Positions 6,886 to 14,779 of a DNA stretch of 42,697 nucleotides are shown piece after piece. The DNA comes from Oscillospiraceae bacterium (lineage in GTDB: Bacteria; Bacillota; Clostridia; Oscillospirales; Oscillospiraceae), in NCBI GenBank assembly GCA_017430455.1, contig JAFRMX010000019.1, forward strand, positions 1 to 42,697, in the 5' to 3' direction. The translations under genes and the position numbers were made by a program. Below the pieces are notes generated by a model. That model did no database searches, had not been told where the DNA came from, and was given only the letters and a program-made list of their open reading frames with translations. Position 1 is the stretch's first letter. Every line of letters begins with the position of its first letter.

Positions 6886-8823
6886 TCAATACAGCTTAGC
6901 GCCTGCCGGGATGCGCGGATCGACGATCAGAAGATGGAGCTTTTCTTCCTCGCCCTCGTGATGAACGGCACTGATAAGCATGCCGCAGGATTCGATTCCC
7001 ATCATGGGTCTGGGAGGCAGATTGGTTATGGCGATGCAGGTCTTGCCGATTAGCTCTTCCGGTTCATAATAGGCATGAATCCCGCTCAAAATGGTTCTAG
7101 GCATGCCGGAGCCGTCATCCAAAGTGAACTTCAGGAGCTTCTTGGACTTTTTTACGGCCTCGCATTCCAGCACCTTCACGGCACGGAAATCGGACTTGGA
7201 GAAGGTCTCAAAATCGACAAATTCCTCAAACAAGGGCTCGACCTTTACGTTTGAAAAATCGATCTTTTCCTCGACGACAGTAGCCGCTTCAACGGGCTTT
7301 TCTTCCGCCTTGGTCTCCGCCTCTTCGGTCTTATCCCTATCCAAAGGTTTCATTGTCGGGAACAGAAGCACATCTCTTATCGCCGCGGAATCGGTCAGCA
7401 GCATAACAAGCCTGTCTATCCCGTAGCCGATGCCTCCTGTAGGGGGCATACCGATCTCAAGGGCATTCAGGAAATCCTCATCTGTATGATTGGCCTCCGT
7501 ATCTCCCGCAGCGGCCAGAGCATCCTGTTCCTTGAAACGGGCGCGCTGATCGATAGGATCATTGAGCTCTGAATAAGCGTTGCACATCTCTCGTCCGAAA
7601 ATGAAGAGCTCAAAACGTTCTACCTTTGAAGGATCTCCGGGCTTCTTTTTTGTCAGAGGGCTTATCTCTATCGGATGATCCATTATGAAGACCGGCTGTA
7701 TGAGCTTTTCTTCGCAATATGTCTCGAAGAAGAGATTCATAATATCTCCGCGCTTATGACGCTCTTCAAAAGCAATATTATGCTCTTTTGCAAGCGCTCT
7801 CGCCTGTTCAAGGGTCTTGATCTCATCGAAATCGACACCCGAGTATTTTTTGATGGCGTCGTTCATTGTGAGACGCTCAAACGGCTTTCCGAGATCAAGT
7901 TCCGTTCCCTGATACACTATTGTCGTACTGCCGCAGACTGTCTCTGCAAGATGGCGGAACAGTTCCTCCGTAAGATCCATCATCCCGTTATAATCGGTAT
8001 ATGCCTGGTACAGCTCCATAAGGGTAAATTCCGGATTGTGGCGAGTATCGAGTCCCTCGTTCCTGAACACTCTGCCGATCTCATATACTTTCTCAAGGCC
8101 TCCGACAATAAGACGCTTGAGATAAAGCTCCAGAGAAATTCGAAGCTTGACATCCATATCAAGGGAATTGTAATGGGTCTCAAAGGGTCTTGCGGCAGCT
8201 CCTCCGGCGTTCGATACGAGCATCGGAGTCTCGACTTCCATAAAGCCCTTATCATCGAGGAATCTCCTGATCTCGCTTATTATCTTTGACCTTTTAATAA
8301 AAGTATCGCGAACCTCAGGATTTACAATGAGATCAAGATAACGCTGGCGGTATCTCGCGTCTGTGTCGGTAAGTCCGTGGAATTTTTCCGGAAGCGGCTT
8401 TAAGGATTTCGATAAAAGGGTGATCTTCTCAGCATGGACAGTTATCTCCCCCGTCTGTGTTTTGAATACATACCCTGTTATTCCGACTATATCGCCTATA
8501 TCCAGCTTTTTAAATCCCGCATAGGCATCCTCTCCGAGAGAATCACGGGCAACATAGCACTGAACAAGGCCTTCCCTGTCGGATATCTTGCAGAAGGAAG
8601 CTTTGCCCATGAGCCGCTTTACCATCATCCTGCCGGCAATAGATACCTGCTTGCCTTCAAAACTGTCATAATTGTCCTTTATCTGCTGCGAAAGGGCAGT
8701 TCTGTCGAAGCGGGTCTGTACAAAAGGATCCATCCCAGCTTCCTGAAGCGCTTTAAGTTTTTCTCTTCTGATCCTGAGGATCTCGGAAAGCTCCTGATCC
8801 CCGTCTTTTTTTATATCAGCCAT
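6886..8823 (-). CDS. lysS: lysyl-tRNA synthetase, class II, with C-terminal tRNA-binding domain (645 aa)
   Basis: Charges tRNA-Lys with lysine. The N-terminal OB-fold anticodon-binding domain spans about 55-150 ([18 protein letters not shown]). The class II catalytic core follows, with motif 1 around FMEVETPML, motif 2 [15 protein letters not shown] and motif 3 [13 protein letters not shown]. After about residue 500 an acidic, Glu/Ala/Val-rich linker leads to an extra domain of about 100 residues ([20 protein letters not shown] to the C-terminus) of the Trbp111/MetRS-C/EMAPII tRNA-binding OB-fold type. Typical bacterial LysRS is about 490-500 residues, so this is a fusion and not just a long variant. 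It is the last gene of the greA-lysS pair, 15 nt after greA, and is followed by a terminator. Confidence 0.97.
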   Translation of the reverse strand: MADIKKDGDQELSEILRIRREKLKALQEAGMDPFVQTRFDRTALSQQIKDNYDSFEGKQVSIAGRMMVKRLMGKASFCKISDREGLVQCYVARDSLGEDAYAGFKKLDIGDIVGITGYVFKTQTGEITVHAEKITLLSKSLKPLPEKFHGLTDTDARYRQRYLDLIVNPEVRDTFIKRSKIISEIRRFLDDKGFMEVETPMLVSNAGGAAARPFETHYNSLDMDVKLRISLELYLKRLIVGGLEKVYEIGRVFRNEGLDTRHNPEFTLMELYQAYTDYNGMMDLTEELFRHLAETVCGSTTIVYQGTELDLGKPFERLTMNDAIKKYSGVDFDEIKTLEQARALAKEHNIAFEERHKRGDIMNLFFETYCEEKLIQPVFIMDHPIEISPLTKKKPGDPSKVERFELFIFGREMCNAYSELNDPIDQRARFKEQDALAAAGDTEANHTDEDFLNALEIGMPPTGGIGYGIDRLVMLLTDSAAIRDVLLFPTMKPLDRDKTEEAETKAEEKPVEAATVVEEKIDFSNVKVEPLFEEFVDFETFSKSDFRAVKVLECEAVKKSKKLLKFTLDDGSGMPRTILSGIHAYYEPEELIGKTCIAITNLPPRPMMGIESCGMLISAVHHEGEEEKLHLLIVDPRIPAGAKLY

Positions 8824-8838
8824 ATTTTCTCCGGGTTT

Positions 8839-9324
8839 TCAGTTGCGGACTGACTTTATTTCAAATTTAAGCTTTCCGGCAGGAGCATCGATAACTATGG
8901 TCTCTCCGGTTTTATGCCCTTTCATTCCGGCTCCGAGAAGGGAGTCATCGGATATGCGGCCTTCCATGGGGTTTGCCTCCTGGGACCCGACGATCTCAAA
9001 TTCTAACTCCTCTTCAGCCTCGAGATCCACTACCCTGACCCTGCTTCCAAGCGTAACGGCATCTTTGGGAAGATTGTCCTCATTTGCTTCCACGACTTCG
9101 GCATTCTCTATGAGATCCTTGACTTCGGATATCCTGGCATAGACCTTTGCCTGCTCATTTTTTGCCTCGTCATATTCGCTGTTTTCGGAGAGGTCACCGA
9201 AGCTTCTGGCTTCAGCGATCTGATCAGCGACTTCCTTTGCCCTGACGGTCTCAAGGTAGTTGAGTTCTTCCTTTAAAGCTTCGAGCCTTTCTTTGCTCAT
9301 TCTGTATCTCTCGGGATTTTCCAT
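8839..9324 (-). CDS. greA: transcription elongation factor GreA (161 aa)
   Basis: Rescues backtracked RNA polymerase by stimulating transcript cleavage through the secondary channel. The N-terminal coiled coil (residues about 10-80) has at its tip the conserved acidic motif GDLSENSEYDEAK, whose acidic residues hold the catalytic Mg. The C-terminal FKBP-like domain holds LGSRVRVVD and the SLLGAGMKGHKTGETI motif near the end. Length is normal for the family (about 158-161). The start has an AAAGGAG site 8 nt upstream. It sits between the S41 peptidase homologue and lysS; greA next to lysS is a common clostridial arrangement. Confidence 0.96.
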   Translation of the reverse strand: MENPERYRMSKERLEALKEELNYLETVRAKEVADQIAEARSFGDLSENSEYDEAKNEQAKVYARISEVKDLIENAEVVEANEDNLPKDAVTLGSRVRVVDLEAEEELEFEIVGSQEANPMEGRISDDSLLGAGMKGHKTGETIVIDAPAGKLKFEIKSVRN

Positions 9325-9360
9325 GTCTTTTCTCCTTTATTGCATTCTTGTTTTTACAGT

Positions 9361-10563
9361 TTATGCACCATAACTCATGGACTTCAAAGCCGCGTCGAGC
9401 TGATCATCCGCCAGCGCGGGGTCGCTTGTCTGATAAACGACCTGATCCGGTATGACTCCGCCGGAACTCGAGAGATCCACTCTCAACGGAGTCAGATATT
9501 TGTGTGTCGAGAGCCTGACAGCGCTTCCGTCCTCCAGCTGTATGGTCTCCTGCTGACGTGTATTGCCCGTCGTCGCTTCACCGATCACATCTGCCCAGTT
9601 ATATTCCTGCAATGCCGCCGCAAACAGTTCCGCTGCTCCGAATGTATTGGCATTTGTGAGGACAGTCATCTTCATGCTGATGCTCAAATTATCCGATCTG
9701 ACTATCTCTTCCTTGCCGTATTTGTCTATGCTCACAAAAAGGTCTCCGGATGGGAGCAGGTAATCCAAAATGGTCTCAAGCTCATTCATGAGCCCTCCGG
9801 GGTTATCCCTGACATCGATGCAGAGTTCTTTTATCCCCTGGTTTACAAGATCTTCGATCGCGCTGACCGCGTCTGATCCTCCGCCTGCTTCGAACGAAGA
9901 TATCTTCACATATCCCGCTCCGGTCTTTGCGATCTCATATGTGACCGGGCTTATATAGAGCGCCTTGCAGTCTACCTCCACATCCGTACCGTCTTTGAGG
10001 TTGAGAGTAAAGACTGTGTTCATCTTGGATCTGATGAGAGTCCTGACCTCGTCAAGAGACATGTTTTTTACTCTCTGCCCGTCCACTCCGTCGATTATAC
10101 TGCCGGCTGAAAGGCCTCCCAGAGCTGCAGCCGATCCGGAATTGACACCGGTGACCTGAAACTCGCCGTTTTTAGTCTGCATGATCTGCATACCCAGTGA
10201 CGCGTATTCATTGGATGACGAGAGGAGGAAGTTGTTATACTCATCCTCTGACATATAATAACTCCACTTGTCACCGAGACCGCTTATTATTGCCGAAGCG
10301 GCGTATCCCAGAAGTTCTTCTTCATCCACTTCATCAATATAGTTGTCTGCAACAATATCTCTGATCTCGATATACTGTTTGGCATCAGAATAGTTCTTCG
10401 TTCCGCCTATATCGCGTATTATAACAGCCGAAGACACAGCCGCTGCTGCTACCGCAAAAACCAGAACAAGTATCAGAAGATACTTGAGACTGACTTTGAT
10501 ATTGAAAAATCTGCCGAAAGCACGGCCGAGCTCGTAAGAAATCTTTCTGAAAATAAATATCAA
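9361..10563 (-). CDS. S41 (C-terminal processing) peptidase homologue with lost catalytic dyad (400 aa)
   Basis: Layout matches CtpA/CtpB proteins: cytoplasmic N-terminus, one membrane helix (residues about 27-48), a helical segment, a PDZ domain (about 115-195, GVNSGSAAALGGLSAGSIIDGVDG) and an S41 core (about 205-380). In active enzymes the core has SASASE followed 25 residues later by the lysine of TFGKGTVQ. Here the aligned stretches, with no gap, are TFGAAE and TTGNTRQQ: the nucleophile position is Gly309 and the lysine position is Asn334, while the glutamine (Gln338) is kept. It is therefore probably unable to cleave peptides and may bind and present C-termini at the outer face of the membrane. 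The gene follows the EnvC-like murein hydrolase of the ftsEX operon by 20 nt, suggesting a part in controlling that hydrolase. Confidence 0.9.
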   Translation of the reverse strand: MIFIFRKISYELGRAFGRFFNIKVSLKYLLILVLVFAVAAAAVSSAVIIRDIGGTKNYSDAKQYIEIRDIVADNYIDEVDEEELLGYAASAIISGLGDKWSYYMSEDEYNNFLLSSSNEYASLGMQIMQTKNGEFQVTGVNSGSAAALGGLSAGSIIDGVDGQRVKNMSLDEVRTLIRSKMNTVFTLNLKDGTDVEVDCKALYISPVTYEIAKTGAGYVKISSFEAGGGSDAVSAIEDLVNQGIKELCIDVRDNPGGLMNELETILDYLLPSGDLFVSIDKYGKEEIVRSDNLSISMKMTVLTNANTFGAAELFAAALQEYNWADVIGEATTGNTRQQETIQLEDGSAVRLSTHKYLTPLRVDLSSSGGVIPDQVVYQTSDPALADDQLDAALKSMSYGA

Positions 10564-10583
10564 CCCCGATCTGTTGAATTGTT

Positions 10584-11828
10584 CTAACAGTTATAGTAGC
10601 TGAGGGCAACTCCAGGATACAGAGAGATCGGATCCATCGTCGAGCCGTTGTACCTGACCTCGAAATGAAGATGTACACCTGAGGCAAGCCCTGTTTCACC
10701 GGCATATCCTATGACCTGGCCGCGCGATACTGTCTGACCCGCGGAAACTGCCAATCCGGAACAGTGAGCATATACCGTAGAATAGCCGTTACCGTGTGTT
10801 ATCATGACATAATTGCCGTAGGAGTTGTCGAATGTTGCTCTGGCAACGGTCCCGTCATCGGCCGCGTATATGGGAGCTCCAGAATTCGCGTTTATATCGA
10901 CACCCGCATGGAAGCGCTCGTATCCGAGTATCGGATGCATTCGGCTCCCGTACCGGGACGTTATAAGTGTCGAATTGATCGGCCAGTACCACTGCCCCGT
11001 GCCGACCGTGGCGTTATATGCCTCGCCCTGGTTTTGGGCAGCCTGTCTGGCAGCCTCTTCCTCCGCGGCAAGCTGGGCGGCGAGATTCGAGAGTTCGTTC
11101 GCCTTTGCCTGCTCCTGCGCGAGAACAGCCTCATACTGCTCTCTGGTGTTCTCTATATCTTCCTCGAGCCTGGTTATCAGAGCCCTGGCCTCTTCGATCT
11201 CCGCTTCCAGCTGTCTCTGCTCTTCCTCCAGAACCGCTATCTTTGCCTCGAGCTCAGCCTTGTATGCCTCATACTCTGCCTGGATAGCCTCATGGTTTTC
11301 CCTTGCCTGGATATAGGCATCCTCAAGGCGCTTGTCGCTTTCCATTATCTCGCCAATATCGTCGATAGCTGTAAGAAGCTCTTCAAAAGAACTGCACTGC
11401 AGTATAATCGCGAGATAGTCGTAGTTGCCGTTTTCCTCCATAGTCCGGACTCTTGCCCTCAATCGCTCAAGCTGCTCGTCCTCTATGGCCTTGGCCGCCT
11501 CGACATCTTTCTTTTTTTCCTCTATCATCTGGTTATAGAGCGCGACTTCCTGCTTGTTCAGCTCTATCTGCTCGAGAGTGATCTCATTTCTCTCGTCCAA
11601 AGCCCTTTTCTGCTCCAGAACATCGGCCTGCTGAGCTTCGAGCTCATCGATCTTGGCCTGAAATGTCTTCTTCTGGGCTGTCAGCGCTTCTTTCTCAGCC
11701 TTTACCGCGTCAATATCCGCTTGGGTGACGGCGTAAGCCCGCACAGGGATCACCATCGCCAGAAGCGATATGAGCATAAGAGCTGCCAGAATAATACAGA
11801 GTATTTTTCTGAATTTCCTGCTGTTCAT
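10584..11828 (-). CDS. EnvC-like murein hydrolase: coiled coil plus M23 (LytM) peptidase domain (414 aa)
   Basis: A secreted cell-wall hydrolase. Residues 1-33 form a signal peptide or anchor (RKILCIILAALMLISLLAMVIPVRAYA). Residues about 35-265 are a long coiled coil with Glu/Ala/Gln/Leu heptads, the kind that docks onto the FtsX extracellular loop. Residues about 280-414 are the LytM fold. The zinc ligands are all present: His307 and Asp311 in HAGVD, His386 and His388 in HLH, and a HGNGY/YAHC block between them. Unlike E. coli EnvC, whose LytM domain is degenerate, this one should cleave peptidoglycan cross-links itself. It follows ftsX by only 3 nt, so FtsEX is the expected regulator, as for CwlO or PcsB in other Firmicutes. 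Confidence 0.93.
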   Translation of the reverse strand: MNSRKFRKILCIILAALMLISLLAMVIPVRAYAVTQADIDAVKAEKEALTAQKKTFQAKIDELEAQQADVLEQKRALDERNEITLEQIELNKQEVALYNQMIEEKKKDVEAAKAIEDEQLERLRARVRTMEENGNYDYLAIILQCSSFEELLTAIDDIGEIMESDKRLEDAYIQARENHEAIQAEYEAYKAELEAKIAVLEEEQRQLEAEIEEARALITRLEEDIENTREQYEAVLAQEQAKANELSNLAAQLAAEEEAARQAAQNQGEAYNATVGTGQWYWPINSTLITSRYGSRMHPILGYERFHAGVDINANSGAPIYAADDGTVARATFDNSYGNYVMITHGNGYSTVYAHCSGLAVSAGQTVSRGQVIGYAGETGLASGVHLHFEVRYNGSTMDPISLYPGVALSYYNC

Positions 11829-11831
11829 GGC

Positions 11832-12716
11832 TCAGACCTTCAGATAATTCCTTATCGCATTCAGACTTCCGAAAACACCTACCAGAACGCCGCTCGCTAC
11901 AAAAGCGACCAGTACGGTCGTAGACACGCGGCTGAACGGGACGATCGTAATAAAACTGTTTGCAAGAGACTCCATAAGCCTCCTGGTAAGGCCCGCATAA
12001 AGACCGAGCTCGGCAAAATAAGCAAGGATCCCGCCGAGAAGCCCCAATGTGAGTCCTTCTATGATGAACGGCATGCGTATGAAGTGATTGGTCGCTCCAA
12101 CCATCTTCTGGATCGCGATCTCTTCTCTTCTGCCGTAGGTCGCAAGCTTTATTGTATTCGTCATTATAAATACAGACACGAAAGCAAGTACGACTATCAG
12201 TATCAGCGATACCACGCTGACTATGTTCCTGATAGATATAAATGCATTTGCATAGTCAACATGAGCGTTTACCTTGACGACTCCCGGTATCTCTCTGAGT
12301 TCAGCCACGGTATCTTCCATCTGGGAGATATCTTCCATATGGATCACATATCTGTGTCTGAATACAGATACATCGATATACTCTCTCATCGAGGAGTCAT
12401 AGTTGCCCATAAAGTTTTCCATCGCCTCTTCCCTCGGAACGAAATCAACGAGAGAAACATTGTCCGTTGATGCGATCTTTTCCTCCAGAGCAGCTGCCTG
12501 TTCGTCCGTATATCCTTCATCGACAAAAGCCACGACTTCATTCTGTGATTCGAGACCGCCGATGATCTCATCGATATTCAAAGAGAGCAGGGATACGCTT
12601 CCCATTATTATAAGGCAGGCCATGATTATAGTGACTGAAGCAAAAGACATGAATGCGTGAGTCCCTATACTTCTGAAGCCCTCCCGTATCAGATATCCGA
12701 TTCTGTTAAGCCTCAT
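11832..12716 (-). CDS. ftsX: cell division ABC transporter-like protein FtsX (294 aa)
   Basis: The membrane partner of FtsE. One N-terminal helix (FMSFASVTIIMACLIIMGSVSLL), a large extracytoplasmic domain (about residues 50-165, with the EEKIASTDNVSLVDFVPREEAM segment), then three helices near the C-terminus and the cytoplasmic coupling segment TYGRREEIAIQKMVGAT. I start it at the ATG at 12716 (MRLNRIGYLIREG), which matches the family N-terminus and overlaps ftsE by 11 nt; a longer frame up to 12842 lies wholly inside ftsE. It passes ATP-driven movement of FtsE to the murein hydrolase encoded next. Confidence 0.95.
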   Translation of the reverse strand: MRLNRIGYLIREGFRSIGTHAFMSFASVTIIMACLIIMGSVSLLSLNIDEIIGGLESQNEVVAFVDEGYTDEQAAALEEKIASTDNVSLVDFVPREEAMENFMGNYDSSMREYIDVSVFRHRYVIHMEDISQMEDTVAELREIPGVVKVNAHVDYANAFISIRNIVSVVSLILIVVLAFVSVFIMTNTIKLATYGRREEIAIQKMVGATNHFIRMPFIIEGLTLGLLGGILAYFAELGLYAGLTRRLMESLANSFITIVPFSRVSTTVLVAFVASGVLVGVFGSLNAIRNYLKV

Positions 12717-13395
12717 AGCTGTAATACCCGTCCATTCCGTCTCTGACAATATGTCCCTTGTCGATGGTAACGACTCTTTTTGTGAAAGCGTTGACCAGTT
12801 CTTTTTCGTGAGTAACGACCAGAAGCGTAGTGCCGAGATCATTTATTTTTTCAAGAAGAAGCATGAGCTCCAGGCTCTTTACAGGGTCGAGGTTGCCTGT
12901 CGGCTCGTCTGCTATAATCATTCTGGGGTTGTTGACAAGCGCTCTTGCGACAGCGACTCTCTGCTGCTCGCCGCCGGAGAGTTCCCGCGGGAATCTGTCT
13001 TCTCTTCCGGAAAGGCCTACAAGATCCAGAACATAAGGTACCCGGTTTCTGATCTGTCTCGAAGAAGCGCCGACAACACGCATGGCAAAAGCCACATTGT
13101 CATATACCGTCATGTCCTCTATAAGTCTGAAATCCTGGAAAACTACTCCGAGAGTCCTTCTTACCTTCGCGAGTTTTGATCTCTTGAGCTTCGTCATATC
13201 ATAGTCATTGACAATGATCTCTCCGGAGCTGGGTTTGAGTTCACCGGTCAGAAGTCTGATCATTGTTGTCTTGCCCGAGCCTGATGCTCCGACAAGAAAC
13301 ACGAAGTCGCCCTCGTTGATGTTGAGGTTTATGTCGTACAGAGCCGGGGTATCGCTCGTCGGATAAACCATGCTCACATTTTTCATTACTACCAT
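12706..13395 (-). CDS. ftsE: cell division ATP-binding protein FtsE (229 aa)
   Basis: ABC ATPase that works with FtsX at the division site or cell cylinder to switch on peptidoglycan hydrolysis. Walker A GASGSGKT, signature LSGGEQQR, Walker B MIIADEPTGNLD and the switch His in VVTHEKEL are all present, as is the FtsE-typical VGRL-like region after Walker A. The start at 13395 (MVVMKNVSMVYPT) gives the normal family length and has a GGAGG element 11 nt upstream; an alternative ATG is at 13386. A longer open frame to 13446 would overlap the regulator gene. Gap to the cdaR-like gene is 25 nt, so they are likely co-transcribed. Confidence 0.95.
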   Translation of the reverse strand: MVVMKNVSMVYPTSDTPALYDINLNINEGDFVFLVGASGSGKTTMIRLLTGELKPSSGEIIVNDYDMTKLKRSKLAKVRRTLGVVFQDFRLIEDMTVYDNVAFAMRVVGASSRQIRNRVPYVLDLVGLSGREDRFPRELSGGEQQRVAVARALVNNPRMIIADEPTGNLDPVKSLELMLLLEKINDLGTTLLVVTHEKELVNAFTKRVVTIDKGHIVRDGMDGYYSYEA

Positions 13396-13420
13396 AAATA
13401 ATATTTCCTCCGATAAAGGA

Positions 13421-14533
13421 TCAGTATTTCTGTTTATAACCGCCAAGAGATTCGAGGTACATCTTAACCATCATAGCGACCTTGAACACTATGGCATGGT
13501 CGAATTCTCTCAAATCGAGACCTGTCAGCTTCTTTATCTTCTCAAGCCTGTAGACCAGGGTGTTTCTGTGGACATACAGTTTTCTGGAAGTCTCGGAAAC
13601 ATTCAGGTTGTTCTCGAAAAACTTGTTGATCGTATCAAGCGTGTCTCCGTCAAGATCCTCTATTGAGCTTCTTTTAAAAACTTCATTCAGGAACATCTCA
13701 CAGAGAGTGGTCGGCAGCTGATAGATTATACGGCCCAGACCGAGATTCTCATAGTTAATGATGGAATTCTCGCTGTCAAAAATATTTCCGACGTCGATGG
13801 CTGTCTGCGCCTCTTTGTAACGGTCTGCCAGTTCGCGCAGATGGTTTGAGACTGTGCTGATGCCGATCTTAACATCGATGTTCAGTTCTTCATGAAGGCG
13901 TTTTTCTATGACTTTGGCGATCTTCCTGCAGGAAATTGCGTCTTCATCCTCTTCAAGACGTTTAATGACGACTATATCCAGATCGTTCATACTGATAACG
14001 AAGTCATTCTGATCGTCCGGGAAGAGCCTGGCTACCGTCTCCGTGGCTGCGACATCCGGATTGGTGACCTGGCGAACTACCAAAACCGCTCGAGGCTCAT
14101 CGGTTATAAAATGGAGCTCCTTGGATCGGACATAAACATCACCCGGAAGAATATTGTCCGAAATTATATTCTTTATAAAAGCACCTTTATTATGCTTCTC
14201 TTCATAACTTGTCTTTGCTTCGTTGAATGCTATAGCGGATAAGAGACATATCTCCTCAGCAGTCTTTCCGGTCCCTTCAACAAAGGCAGCATAGCAGAGC
14301 CTGCCTGCTCTGGTAAGAAGCGGTGAATACACTCTCTCTCCGGTTATGAATATCTTCTCCCCATCTGCAATACCGGATTCAAAGTCGATGTCCTTAAAAT
14401 CATCGAGGGTAGTCCCGATAAGCGAAAGGTTGCTGCTGGATATGACCTGTCCCCTGTCGTCGGTGATACCGACAGTTTCTTCGATCCTGTCCTTCATCTG
14501 AATGATAGTATTCTGAAATATTTTTGCAGCCAT
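13421..14533 (-). CDS. CdaR/PucR-family transcriptional regulator with sugar-diacid recognition domain (370 aa)
   Basis: N-terminal putative sugar-diacid recognition domain (about 1-130: FQNTIIQMKDRIEETVGITDDRG, then the ETCLLS-like helix EEICLLSAIAFNEA), a central GGDEF-like region (about 150-260) and a C-terminal PucR helix-turn-helix (about 305-362: FFENNLNVSETSRKLYVHRN, TLVYRLEKIKKLTGLDLREF). In E. coli CdaR controls glucarate use, but Firmicutes homologues lie next to ftsEX without diacid genes, as here, and their ligand is not known. The gene has its own sigma-A promoter about 60 nt upstream and probably opens the whole transcript down to lysS. Confidence 0.9.
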   Translation of the reverse strand: MAAKIFQNTIIQMKDRIEETVGITDDRGQVISSSNLSLIGTTLDDFKDIDFESGIADGEKIFITGERVYSPLLTRAGRLCYAAFVEGTGKTAEEICLLSAIAFNEAKTSYEEKHNKGAFIKNIISDNILPGDVYVRSKELHFITDEPRAVLVVRQVTNPDVAATETVARLFPDDQNDFVISMNDLDIVVIKRLEEDEDAISCRKIAKVIEKRLHEELNIDVKIGISTVSNHLRELADRYKEAQTAIDVGNIFDSENSIINYENLGLGRIIYQLPTTLCEMFLNEVFKRSSIEDLDGDTLDTINKFFENNLNVSETSRKLYVHRNTLVYRLEKIKKLTGLDLREFDHAIVFKVAMMVKMYLESLGGYKQKY

Positions 14534-14592
14534 TGTATATTTCCCCCATAGTTACGTCAAAATGACAAAAGAGCTGAACAACAATGTTTGCT

Positions 14593-14621
14593 ATAATACA
14601 GCATTCTTTCGTTATTTTCAA
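14593..14621 (-). promoter_or_regulatory. sigma-A promoter for the cdaR-ftsEX-greA-lysS transcript
   Basis: On the minus strand -35 TTGAAA (14621-14616), 17-bp spacer, -10 TATTAT (14598-14593), about 60 nt before the regulator ATG. The 130 nt further upstream (14622-14751) are AT-rich with repeated TTTTGTCAAA-like and TTTTGCATATTTGTC stretches and no open frame; they may act as an UP-type element. Confidence 0.65.
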
Positions 14622-14751
14622 TAGAAATCACGCTTCATTTTTGTGGAATATGATCAAATGTTTTGCATATTTGTCAAAAATTCCTTGATTTTCAATGCAT
14701 TTTTTGAAATATTAACCAAATGGAAACTTTTGTCAAATTGCACAAAAGAAA

Positions 14752-14773
14752 CGGGAGAAAATGCTTTCCCCCG
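14752..14773 (-). terminator. intrinsic terminator after the acyltransferase gene
   Basis: On the minus strand CGGGGGAAAG-CAT-TTTCTCCCG forms a hairpin with one mismatch, then TTTCTTTTG. The plus-strand reading also ends in a T6 run, so it can work both ways. It lies 7 nt past the acyltransferase stop. Confidence 0.65.
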
Positions 14774-14779
14774 CCTTTT

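Noticed and set aside
8824..9360. T-box or riboswitch in front of lysS or greA
   Set aside because: The gaps are only 15 and 36 nt; there is no room for a structured leader, and both genes appear co-transcribed from upstream.
10764..12470. A 568-codon plus-strand open frame opposite the murein hydrolase and ftsX genes
   Set aside because: It lies wholly antisense to well-supported genes, has no ribosome site, and its translation is low-complexity Leu/Arg-rich text created by the codon bias of the real genes.
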